A DNA stretch of 6,367 bases, from assembly GCA_002480935.1 (NCBI GenBank), contig DLDC01000086.1:1-6367 (forward strand). The letters run 5' to 3'. The translations under genes and the position numbers were made by a program. This document shows positions 1 to 6,367 of the stretch, piece by piece. This stretch comes from Prevotella sp. UBA7782 (GTDB taxonomy: Bacteria > Bacteroidota > Bacteroidia > Bacteroidales > Bacteroidaceae). Under the pieces are notes generated by a model. It worked only from the letters and a program-made list of their open reading frames with translations, ran no database searches and was not told the origin of the DNA. How positions within the stretch are numbered: position 1 is the first letter of the stretch; every line of letters begins with the position of its first letter.

Positions 1-361
1 AACGATGCTTTTGCTTTCATCATTTAGCCTCGTGCATGTTCTTTTGACTCGTTGGAGATGGTATTTGCGTGTTCTTTTCGGATGCGTAAGCCATATATAC
101 AGAACCTTACGAGGAAGTTGTATGTTTATTCGTGTCATATATTAACAAAATTTTTATTTTAAAAATTGGTGCTCACTTAATCTCCATTTTTTTGATGTGA
201 ATTGCTTTTGCGTAATGTATATACGAAATAATGATATTTCTATGATGTGGTATATAGGGAAAATGCTTTCGATATGTAAAATGTATAGCAATTTATAGTT
301 TCAATTTGCTAGTTGTTTAAACTTGGAGCTTGTCCTACTCATGTTTCGCTTTTGTGTTATG

Positions 362-374
362 TAATATGCATAAA
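362..374. repeat. 13-bp direct repeat, copy 1 (TAATATGCATAAA)
   Basis: TAATATGCATAAA occurs exactly here and again at 601-613, 239 bases downstream. Its core TATGCATA (365-372) is a perfect 8-base palindrome. The same core recurs across the start codon of the downstream protease gene (5338-5345), and a one-mismatch version lies at 669-676. It could be a regulator binding site or a chance AT-rich repeat; the role is inferred. Confidence 0.5.
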
Positions 375-411
375 AACTGTAAAAAGCCTAAGTAAGACAT
401 AGTTATAATGA

Positions 412-492
412 TTTTTATCTATTGTGAATTATATTTTTGTAAAGAAGTTAAATATATGCTGTTTGCTTAACAAAAGTGTTGTTTTTATCTAT
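412..492. repeat. pair of 11-bp direct repeats (TTTTTATCTAT)
   Basis: TTTTTATCTAT occurs at 412-422 and again at 482-492, 70 bases apart, each followed within a few bases by TGAAT. Closely after the second copy comes another direct repeat, TGAAAGTAT at 501-509 and 515-523, with a 14-base period. The repeats sit on T-rich DNA where chance matches are common. They could be binding sites or old duplications of leader DNA. Confidence 0.35.
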
Positions 493-600
493 ATTTTGAA
501 TGAAAGTATTAATTTGAAAGTATGTAGATGTGTTTCTAAAGTGTTAACAAATATTTATAATATGACTATTTCTCAGGCTTAAATATTAATAACATTTAAA

Positions 601-613
601 TAATATGCATAAA
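601..613. repeat. 13-bp direct repeat, copy 2 (TAATATGCATAAA)
   Basis: This is an exact second copy of the 362-374 repeat, ending 93 bases before the ATG at 707. It directly abuts the dyad at 614-627 and a promoter-like TACTTTG at 629-635. The palindromic core TATGCATA is at 604-611. The proximity to the gene start makes a control function more plausible for this copy than for copy 1, but nothing in the sequence proves it. Confidence 0.5.
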
Positions 614-627
614 CTATTCGTGAATAG
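614..627. promoter_or_regulatory. candidate operator: CTATTC-GT-GAATAG dyad
   Basis: A perfect 6-base inverted repeat with a 2-base spacer lies 79 bases upstream of the start at 707. It sits immediately after the second TAATATGCATAAA repeat and just before TACTTTG (629-635), a weak, one-base-short match to the Bacteroidota -7 element TAnnTTTG. This arrangement is what a dimeric regulator site near a promoter would look like. No regulator gene is present in the window, so the function is inferred from symmetry and position only. Confidence 0.25.
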
Positions 628-706
628 ATACTTTGTTGAATATTATATCTAATTTTACCCTTGATTCAAATGCATAGTAATTAATTAACTAACTAAAAGT
701 AAGTTT

Positions 707-3700
707 ATGAGGAAACCAATTACTTTATTAGCTGCAAGCCTGATGGCATTCGTCGCTGCATCACCTTCCTCGGCACAGGGAATTACCAAACCGTTGTTGC
801 CGGTCAAGGTAATGAAAAGCCTCAAAGGTCAGTCAAAAGCCAGCGATGAGGTTCTGGCTAAGGTAAAAAGAGATCATCCTCTGCTCTTTCAGCGCAAGTC
901 GCTGGGACTGAGCAGTGGCAATCAGTTCTCTGATGCGCGTCGTATGATAAAGGTGCGCAAGGGTGGCAAGGTTGCCAACAGCCTGCTGACATCAGGAGGA
1001 GTGCAACTGCCCTTGTGGATGAATATTATGACCGAGTCTGCTGCGGGCATCTATTCGCTCACGCCCTCGGCTACCATGACGCCCACGGAGCTTGTTTCTT
1101 ACAACAAAGGCTATTTCAACGGAGGCGTAGGACTATATGATGGGAAGCTGGGAGGCGTTTATCTCGACACATCCTATGCCGGGTGGGGCATCATTCTGGT
1201 TTATTTCTACTCTTTCGACACCGATACATGGGAGCTGGCCGACCAGCCCAAGAGCTTGGGCGACAACTATTCGCTCATAGCAGTTGAAACGGCCCATGAC
1301 CCAGCAACAGACCAGACGTTCGGCGAATTCTATAATGCTGACGCCTCAGCCGAGGAGTTTGGCGTGATAGACTACAACACGCTCACGCGTACCACCATAG
1401 GTACCGCCACACATACTTATGCCGCCATGGGTATCGCCAAGGATGGCTTTGCTTATGGTGTGGCATCAGACGGCAACCTTTATAAGATAGACCGCACCAC
1501 GGGTAGCGAGACCCTGGTGGGTGCTACAGGCATTCAGGTGGCCAATTATCAGGGCACTTATTATTATCAGAGTGGTGAGATAGACCCCAAGAGCGACGTG
1601 TTCTACTGGGCAGCTACTGACTCTGCCGGCGTGAGCGGCCTCTATACGGTGAACCTTACCTCGGGCGCAGCCACCAAGGTGGGCGATTATTCGTCAGACT
1701 ATGCCAACGGTATGTACATCGGTATGGTTATTCCTGCCCCCGCAGCTGAAGACGGTGCCCCTGCCGCAGTGACCGACTCGGCTCTCAACTTCGTGGGTGG
1801 CGCGCTGGCAGGCAACGTGACCTTCAAGGCTCCTACGCGCACCTTCGATGACTCAAACGCCCTCTCGGGCTCGCTCAACTACCAGGTGATAGTGAATGGC
1901 TCAGACACATTGAAGGGCACAACCACACCGGGCGCTGTGACCACTGTGCCGGTGACGGCGCAAGAGGGTGTCAATCATTTTGCGCTGAGGGTTGGCAACA
2001 GTGTTGGTTTCGGTCCTACGTCACGCCTTACGGGCTATGTGGGTTATGACACACCACTGCCCCCAGACACGGTTAAATTTGATGTTGACGACACGGGCAA
2101 GGCCACGGTTACATGGCAGGGACCTTCGGCAGGCGTTCATGGAGGCTATCTGGGCGACCTGACTTATGACGTTTACCGCATTTCTGGCACCGACACGACA
2201 AAGGTGGCTGAGGCTCTGACGCAGAACACGTTTACAGAAACGCTTCCCACAAACGCTCTGAAGCAATTCAGCTATGGCGTTGTTGCTTCTAACGGTCATT
2301 ACAGCAGTGCTGTGAGAGTGAGCGATGGCAAACTTGTGGGCAGCTCTCTTGAAGTGCCATTCCTCGAAAATTTCACCACGAGCTTAGGTCTCTTCACAGT
2401 GATAGATGCCAATAACGATGGCAGTACCTGGCAGTGGGAAAAGACTAATCAGTGCGCGGCCTATCGCTGGAGCACCAAAAATCAAGGTGACGACTGGCTC
2501 ATCTCTCCGCCTATTCATTTGCAGGCAGGCAAGGCCTACGACGTAACCTTCAAGGCACGCTCTATATCCAGCGGTGCTTTCCCCGAGAGGCTGGCAGCCA
2601 GCTGGGGCCGTGGCAACACCGTGGCCGACATGACTAATGAGCTGCAGAAGGACACCTTGCTCAACAATGACAAGTGGCGTATCTTCTCAAAGCGCATCAC
2701 AGCCGATGAAGACGGAAGCTATTACTTCGGCTTCCACGCTATTTCTGATCCTGACAGATATTATCTGCAGCTCGATTCTGTTTCCATAGACTTAGCTCCG
2801 CAGACTACTGCACCTGATACGGTTACAGCTCTCAAGGCTACAGCCGATGCTAATGGCTATCTCAGAGCTACCATATCGTTTAATGCTCCCACCAAGGCCA
2901 TCGACGGCAGCACACTGTCAAGCCTCGACAGCATTACTGTGGCAAAGGGCACAAAGGTCATCGGCACGGTGAAGAAGCCTGCTCTGGGCTCTGCTTACAG
3001 CGTAGCTGACATCAATGCATCGCAGGGCAACAACACCTATACCGTGGTGGCATACAACACAAGCGGCATCGGGCAGAAGAGTTTTGTAACTGTTTACGTA
3101 GGCGTAGACGTTCCCGCAGCTCCGGAAGTGTCGGCATTAGACAAGACAACTTCTGTTCATCTGTCGTGGAATGCTGTGAGTGGCGCCAACGGTGGCATCA
3201 TCAAGCCTGCCGAGGTGAGGTATGACATCTTCAACGTAGATGATGAAGGTTACTTGTCAGACTCTGTTTCATCCGTTACCGGAACAACGGCTTATGACGT
3301 GACGGGTCTGAACACCAACGAGGGTGACGTACAGAACTACCGCATGTGGGCCGTCAGGGCAGCCAATGCGGCCGGTAAGAGCGGCTTCGGCTCGGCAGCT
3401 GTTGTGGTGGGCAAGCCTTATTTGTTGCCGTTCCATGACAGCTTTAAGAACCAGACCCTTGAGGATAAGTTCTTCGGAATACATCGCTCAACGCCTGAAT
3501 ACTCATGGGGCATTACGCCTGATGAGGCTTATGACGGCGATGGTGGCGCACTGTCGTTCAACAGTTCTTCGGCAGCCGACGGCTATATACAAACCGGTAA
3601 GATATCGTTTGCAGGTGCCGTGCATCCCAAACTGCTGTTCTATTATAAGGTGAACGGCTCTACTCCCGCAACATTAAAGATTGTGGTTGAGCACAAAGAC

Positions 3701-5179
3701 GGTTCTGTTGATGCTCCTGTGTACACCAAAGACCTCTCTACCAATACAGAGACAGGCTGGCAGCGTGCTTTCGTTGACCTGCCCGCATCGCTTGCCGATG
3801 AGGATTATGCCATCATTCGCATCCAGGCTACTGCAACTGACAACATGCAGAGTACCTATGTATATATAGACAACCTGAATATCATCGATCCCGAGCAGCG
3901 TGACGCAGCTGTAGAACTGACCGCTCCTGCTACGGTAACCAAGGGTCAGACGGCCCATCTCGTGGCAAAGGTAAGCAATGAGGGCTTAGATGCCCTGAAC
4001 AATGCGCGCCTGGTTGTTAAGGTGAACGGCAAGCAGGTGGCCGATACCACCATCAATAAGCAACTTGCTACACTTGAGACAGCCACCGTTCCTGTTGACT
4101 ATCGCACCACAACGCTCGACCAGAGCACCTCGCTCAATGTGACGGCTCAGGTTACGGCAGCCGGTGATTTGGTGGCCGACAACAACTCGGCATCGGCTAC
4201 GATAGAGGCTGTTGCAGCTGACGTAGCCGCTCCTACAGACCTCAAGGCTAATGGCCTGGCTCCCACCAAGCTGTCATGGACCGCTCCGACTTCGTCTTCT
4301 ACTTCAGTGACCGATGATTTTGAGGGCTACACACCGTGGAGCACAAGCTTCGGCGACTGGACTACCTATGACGATGGCGGCTATGCTGGTGGCCTTACTC
4401 AGCAAGGTTCTTACGAGCATCAGGACGAACAGTTCGCATTCATGGACTGGCAGCCTTCTGATATCTTCCAGACAGGACAGGGACTTGATCCACATTCCGG
4501 CACAAAGGCACTTGTAGCAATCTATCAGCTGGACGAATCTGGCAATAACTTCGTAGATGCTGACAACTGGCTTGTCACTCCGCGTCTCTCCGGAAAGGCT
4601 CAGCACATCAGCTTCTGGGTGAACAATCTGCAAGGCGACGGCTACGGAACAGAAACGTTCCAGGTGCTTACCTCTACCACAGACAACAGCAAGGCCAGCT
4701 TCACACAGTTGGGCTCTGACTATACGCAGAGCTCCGGTACATGGACACAGGTAGGAGTTGATGTTCCTGAAGGCACCAAGTATTTGGCTGTACGCCATAC
4801 TACGGGCGGCGACCAGCAGTTTGTCTTCATGATAGACGACTTCACATACGAGGTTTCTTCTGCTCCTGTGGCTTACAATGTATATCGCGACGGCGAGTTC
4901 CTGGCACAGGTTGAGTCTACCGATTACACCGACCTCACCACGACAGCCGACGGTGAGTATACCTTCAAGGTGACGGCCGTTTATGCCGATGGCTCTGAGT
5001 CTGCTCCTATAGAGACTCTCATCTCTACGAGCATCAGCAACCTTGAGGCTTCCGGCGTGAAGAACTTCGACGTCTATACGCTCGACGGCGTGCGCGTCAT
5101 GAAGGATGCTTCCAGCCTGAAGGGTGTTCGTCCGGGCGTTTACATCATCAATGGTGTGAAGACCATACTGCGCAAATAG
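707..5179 (+). CDS. Large secreted multidomain Fn3 / choice-of-anchor J (cleaved adhesin) protein with T9SS sorting signal
   Basis: This 1490-residue protein is exported and probably surface-bound or released; I see no catalytic motif. Residues 1-23 are a signal peptide with likely cleavage after SSA, before QG. Residues 26-100 are a basic linker. Residues 116-345 are beta-rich with blade-like repeats (YSFDTDTWEL 168, IDYNTLTRTTIG 221, IDRTTGSETLVG 261, VNLTSGAATKVG 315), suggesting a propeller fold. Then follow Fn3-like 355-447, Fn3 452-545, J domain 549-696, Fn3-like 704-800, Fn3 804-903, J domain 906-1061, a CARDB-like domain 1065-1168, and an Fn3 (1174-1438) interrupted by a third J domain (about 1202-1384). 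The last ~45 residues (VYTLDGVRV, GVRPGVYIINGVK) match T9SS C-terminal domains, which direct secretion across the outer membrane and removal of the signal. The J domains relate to the cleaved adhesin modules of Porphyromonas gingipains, which suggests adhesion or ligand binding (inference). Only one cysteine (C583) was seen. The start is supported by the signal peptide; no Shine-Dalgarno sequence precedes it. Confidence 0.93.
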   Translation: MRKPITLLAASLMAFVAASPSSAQGITKPLLPVKVMKSLKGQSKASDEVLAKVKRDHPLLFQRKSLGLSSGNQFSDARRMIKVRKGGKVANSLLTSGGVQLPLWMNIMTESAAGIYSLTPSATMTPTELVSYNKGYFNGGVGLYDGKLGGVYLDTSYAGWGIILVYFYSFDTDTWELADQPKSLGDNYSLIAVETAHDPATDQTFGEFYNADASAEEFGVIDYNTLTRTTIGTATHTYAAMGIAKDGFAYGVASDGNLYKIDRTTGSETLVGATGIQVANYQGTYYYQSGEIDPKSDVFYWAATDSAGVSGLYTVNLTSGAATKVGDYSSDYANGMYIGMVIPAPAAEDGAPAAVTDSALNFVGGALAGNVTFKAPTRTFDDSNALSGSLNYQVIVNGSDTLKGTTTPGAVTTVPVTAQEGVNHFALRVGNSVGFGPTSRLTGYVGYDTPLPPDTVKFDVDDTGKATVTWQGPSAGVHGGYLGDLTYDVYRISGTDTTKVAEALTQNTFTETLPTNALKQFSYGVVASNGHYSSAVRVSDGKLVGSSLEVPFLENFTTSLGLFTVIDANNDGSTWQWEKTNQCAAYRWSTKNQGDDWLISPPIHLQAGKAYDVTFKARSISSGAFPERLAASWGRGNTVADMTNELQKDTLLNNDKWRIFSKRITADEDGSYYFGFHAISDPDRYYLQLDSVSIDLAPQTTAPDTVTALKATADANGYLRATISFNAPTKAIDGSTLSSLDSITVAKGTKVIGTVKKPALGSAYSVADINASQGNNTYTVVAYNTSGIGQKSFVTVYVGVDVPAAPEVSALDKTTSVHLSWNAVSGANGGIIKPAEVRYDIFNVDDEGYLSDSVSSVTGTTAYDVTGLNTNEGDVQNYRMWAVRAANAAGKSGFGSAAVVVGKPYLLPFHDSFKNQTLEDKFFGIHRSTPEYSWGITPDEAYDGDGGALSFNSSSAADGYIQTGKISFAGAVHPKLLFYYKVNGSTPATLKIVVEHKDGSVDAPVYTKDLSTNTETGWQRAFVDLPASLADEDYAIIRIQATATDNMQSTYVYIDNLNIIDPEQRDAAVELTAPATVTKGQTAHLVAKVSNEGLDALNNARLVVKVNGKQVADTTINKQLATLETATVPVDYRTTTLDQSTSLNVTAQVTAAGDLVADNNSASATIEAVAADVAAPTDLKANGLAPTKLSWTAPTSSSTSVTDDFEGYTPWSTSFGDWTTYDDGGYAGGLTQQGSYEHQDEQFAFMDWQPSDIFQTGQGLDPHSGTKALVAIYQLDESGNNFVDADNWLVTPRLSGKAQHISFWVNNLQGDGYGTETFQVLTSTTDNSKASFTQLGSDYTQSSGTWTQVGVDVPEGTKYLAVRHTTGGDQQFVFMIDDFTYEVSSAPVAYNVYRDGEFLAQVESTDYTDLTTTADGEYTFKVTAVYADGSESAPIETLISTSISNLEASGVKNFDVYTLDGVRVMKDASSLKGVRPGVYIINGVKTILRK

Positions 5180-5215
5180 CGTTTGGAACAGAATGGGAGA
5201 GAGGGGCCTGCACCC

Positions 5216-5229
5216 ACTTGGGCACAAGT
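5216..5229 (+). other. small perfect hairpin downstream of the large gene
   Basis: ACTTG, a GGCA loop, then CAAGT form a perfect 5-bp stem with a 4-base loop. GAGAG (5199-5203) and CTCTC (5232-5236) can pair around it. No T-run follows, so it is not a terminator itself. It may add 3' structure protecting the end of the upstream mRNA, or be incidental. Confidence 0.3.
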
Positions 5230-5246
5230 CGCTCTCACCGTTCAAC

Positions 5247-5292
5247 AAGCAGGCCGCAGCCTTGTTCAGAGCAGGGCGACGGCTTGCTTTTT
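5247..5292 (+). terminator. Rho-independent terminator of the large gene
   Basis: The outer stem pairs AAGCAGGCCG (5247-5256) with CGGCTTGCTT (5280-5289), ten pairs including one G-U. After a 2x2 internal loop, an inner stem pairs GCCTTG (5259-5264) with CAGGGC (5272-5277), six pairs including one G-U, closed by a 7-base loop. Five T residues (5288-5292) overlap and follow the right arm. It begins 67 bases after the stop codon at 5179 and ends 46 bases before the next start. This indicates that the two genes are mainly transcribed separately. The left flank has no A-run, so action on minus-strand transcripts is not expected. Confidence 0.8.
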
Positions 5293-5337
5293 ACCTTTTA
5301 CAAACATTATTGTTCATGTTCCTTATTACTTGGGTTA

Positions 5338-5345
5338 TATGCATA
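5338..5345. promoter_or_regulatory. TATGCATA palindrome across the protease start codon
   Basis: This 8-base palindrome overlaps the ATG at 5339 and matches the two copies in the leader of the large gene (365-372 and 604-611). The shared identity extends to ATATGCATAA (5337-5346). A protein bound here would sit over the translation start and just downstream of any promoter in the 46 bases between the terminator and the ATG. The regulatory role is inferred. Part of the match is forced by the ATG and the codons that follow, so chance remains possible. Confidence 0.25.
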
Positions 5346-6367
5346 ACATCAATAGATTAATAGTTTTTTGCTTACTGGCTTGTCTGTGCATGGATATGAC
5401 AGCCGCACCCCGCAACAAAGCCCTGATGGAGCAAGCCGCTGAGCGTGTGCTCAGGCACAGCGTGCATCCCGGAATGAAGACGGAAGCGCGCCGAGGCAAT
5501 CTCAAGATGCTGGCATCCAACAAGGCCTTCACTATCTATGGCTATGATGGCGGAGGCTTTGCCATTATCAGCAACGACGATTTGGTGCCCGAAGTGTTGG
5601 GCTATTCGCAGGCCTCTTACTCGCAGAAAGACAACCCCTCTTTTCAGTGGTATCTTCAAACGGCGGAGAAGGCTGTTAATGCCATCGTGCAAAGCGGGCG
5701 CAAACGCACCACGACAGCGCCCGATGTCTCTCGATACAAGGCGTCGGTAGCACCCATGATAACCTGCCACTGGGGGCAGGAAGCTCCCTATAACAACCTC
5801 TGTCCGATAGGAACAGCATCCGGAACAGGCAGTTGGCAAGGATATGGAGGAACCGGTCGGTGTGTGACAGGATGTGTTGCCACGGCCATGGCCCAGATTT
5901 TGTATTATCACAAGTGGCCCGAGCATGGGCAGGGCACCCACTCGGTGAGTGTGTTACAGGCTGACAGGTCGCACACAACGGTCAGCGTAGACTTCTCGCA
6001 GAGCACCTACGACTGGGCCAACATGCTGGATGACTATTCGGGAAACTACACGCAAGAGCAAGGCAATGCTGTGGCTAAGCTCATGCTTGACTGTGGCGTG
6101 GCCTCTGATATGCAGTATGCCACCGACGGGTCGGGCACTTACACCTACAGCGCACGTGACGGCTTGGTGCGCAACTTCGGTTATCCGGAGACTGCCACTT
6201 ATTACGAACGCTCCAATTTCAGCGAGAGGCAGTGGATGGAGATGATATATAATGAGATGAGCAACGACCGCCCCGTGCTCTACGGAGGCGTAGACAACTA
6301 CAACGGAGGCCATGAGTTTGTGCTCTGCGGCTACGACACTGAGGGCCGCGTGTGGGTGAACTGGGGC
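5339..6367 (+). CDS. C10 family (streptopain/interpain-like) secreted cysteine protease, 3' end outside window
   Basis: The 343 visible residues run off the right edge with no stop. Residues 1-22 look like a signal peptide (MHNINRLIVFCLLACLC). Residues ~24-130 resemble the C10 propeptide, with MEQAAERVL near its start and GGGFAIISNDDLVPEVLGYS (71-90), so the protein should be made as an inactive zymogen. The mature enzyme probably starts near 133-138, before W145-G-Q147 and PYNNLCP; Q147 likely aligns with the oxyanion-hole glutamine of SpeB. The catalytic cysteine is C179 (TGCVATAMAQI, codon 5873-5875) and the catalytic histidine H325 (GGHEFVLCGYD, codon 6311-6313). The final NWG begins the conserved NWGW segment that packs near the histidine. 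The family cleaves host and extracellular proteins in streptococci, Prevotella intermedia and Bacteroides fragilis; the substrate here is unknown. ATG 5339 is chosen because it gives a signal peptide and no in-frame ATG lies between the terminator and it. A C15 lipobox (LLAC) is a weaker alternative. Any C-terminal extension or sorting signal would lie beyond the window. Confidence 0.92.
   Translation, partial: MHNINRLIVFCLLACLCMDMTAAPRNKALMEQAAERVLRHSVHPGMKTEARRGNLKMLASNKAFTIYGYDGGGFAIISNDDLVPEVLGYSQASYSQKDNPSFQWYLQTAEKAVNAIVQSGRKRTTTAPDVSRYKASVAPMITCHWGQEAPYNNLCPIGTASGTGSWQGYGGTGRCVTGCVATAMAQILYYHKWPEHGQGTHSVSVLQADRSHTTVSVDFSQSTYDWANMLDDYSGNYTQEQGNAVAKLMLDCGVASDMQYATDGSGTYTYSARDGLVRNFGYPETATYYERSNFSERQWMEMIYNEMSNDRPVLYGGVDNYNGGHEFVLCGYDTEGRVWVNWG

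Larger units (their letters stand above)
1..706. other. AT-rich upstream region without a convincing gene
   Basis: No reading frame here looks like a real complete gene. By hand count, the first 120 bases are about 42% G+C and the next 60 about 20%. The left edge may therefore belong to a neighbouring gene or its untranslated end, and the rest is non-coding leader for the gene at 707. The region holds short direct repeats (362-374 with 601-613; 412-422 with 482-492; 501-509 with 515-523). It also holds a hairpin-capable inverted repeat at 225-240 (GAAATA, 4-base loop, TATTTC), a tight dyad at 614-627, and three copies of TTAACAAA (142, 467 and 544). One match to the Bacteroidota -7 promoter element TAnnTTTG lies at 432-439 (TATTTTTG), but no TTTG is present at the expected -33 spacing. 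No Shine-Dalgarno sequence precedes 707; the start follows an A-rich leader, as is usual in this phylum. No tRNA, CRISPR array or insertion-sequence end was seen. Confidence 0.7.

Noticed and set aside
20..94. 24-codon minus-strand frame
   Set aside because: It is too short and has no ribosome-binding or conservation evidence. It is kept only as part of the left-edge observation.
85..111. CGTAAG / CTTACG inverted repeat as a terminator
   Set aside because: The stem is only 6 bp with a 15-base loop and no T-run follows.
2..145. Plus-strand frame open from the left edge to a TAA at 143-145
   Set aside because: Its 47 residues show no domain, and the last part lies in very AT-rich DNA. It could be the tail of an upstream gene, but there is too little to support calling it.
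432..439. TATTTTTG as the promoter of the large gene
   Set aside because: It matches TAnnTTTG, but no TTTG lies at the expected upstream spacing. Single matches are common in such AT-rich DNA, and the site would imply a leader of more than 260 bases.
1..706. Invertible promoter or phase-variation region
   Set aside because: The inverted repeats seen (225-240 and 614-627) are short, different from each other and closely spaced. No pair of matching long inverted repeats flanks a segment, and no recombinase gene is in the window.
4304..5248. Long 314-codon minus-strand open frame
   Set aside because: It lies almost wholly antisense to the large gene, whose domains and sorting signal are clear through this stretch. 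Its translation shows no recognisable domain or signal and it extends into the terminator hairpin. It is best explained as a shadow of GC-rich coding DNA.
5369..5383. Lipobox (LLAC, C15) making the protease a lipoprotein
   Set aside because: Leucine at -2 is off consensus and the hydrophobic stretch before the cysteine is only about eight residues. A conventional signal peptide ending near TAA at 21-23 is at least as likely.
5372..5941. 189-codon minus-strand open frame
   Set aside because: It is antisense to the C10 protease propeptide and catalytic cysteine region and has no recognisable protein features.

Overview
The window looks like chromosomal DNA from a Bacteroidota species, most likely Prevotella or a close relative (Prevotellaceae). 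This rests on four things: a very large secreted protein built from fibronectin-like and 'cleaved adhesin / choice-of-anchor J' modules that ends in a short type IX secretion (T9SS) C-terminal sorting signal; a neighbouring C10 (streptopain/interpain-like) cysteine protease; A-rich leaders without a Shine-Dalgarno sequence; and a sharp contrast between GC-rich genes and AT-rich spacers. The genus is inferred, not proven.

Layout. Positions 1-706 contain no convincing gene. The first ~120 bases have about 42% G+C and may be the edge of a neighbouring gene. The rest is very AT-rich and carries several short direct repeats and dyads. Positions 707-5179 (+) encode a 1490-residue exported multidomain protein. 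Its order is signal peptide, propeller-like beta repeats, two copies of a [Fn3-like, Fn3-like, jelly-roll J] block, a CARDB-like domain, an Fn3 domain split by a third J domain, and a T9SS sorting signal. Positions 5180-5338 hold a well-formed two-tier hairpin followed by five T residues, which is a probable intrinsic terminator. From 5339 to the right edge (+) lies a C10 peptidase gene. Its signal peptide, propeptide and both catalytic residues are visible, and it is cut off by the window end just after the conserved NWG.

How the parts may work together. Both products are exported: one is a probable surface or secreted adhesin-like protein, the other a secreted protease that should be made as a zymogen. 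The terminator suggests separate transcription. However, the palindrome TATGCATA occurs twice in the leader of the large gene and once across the start codon of the protease gene, so shared control is possible. No genuinely new type of system was identified. The most interesting points are the internal three-domain duplication, the domain-within-domain insertion, the dense Bacteroidota O-glycosylation motifs, and the shared TATGCATA motif.
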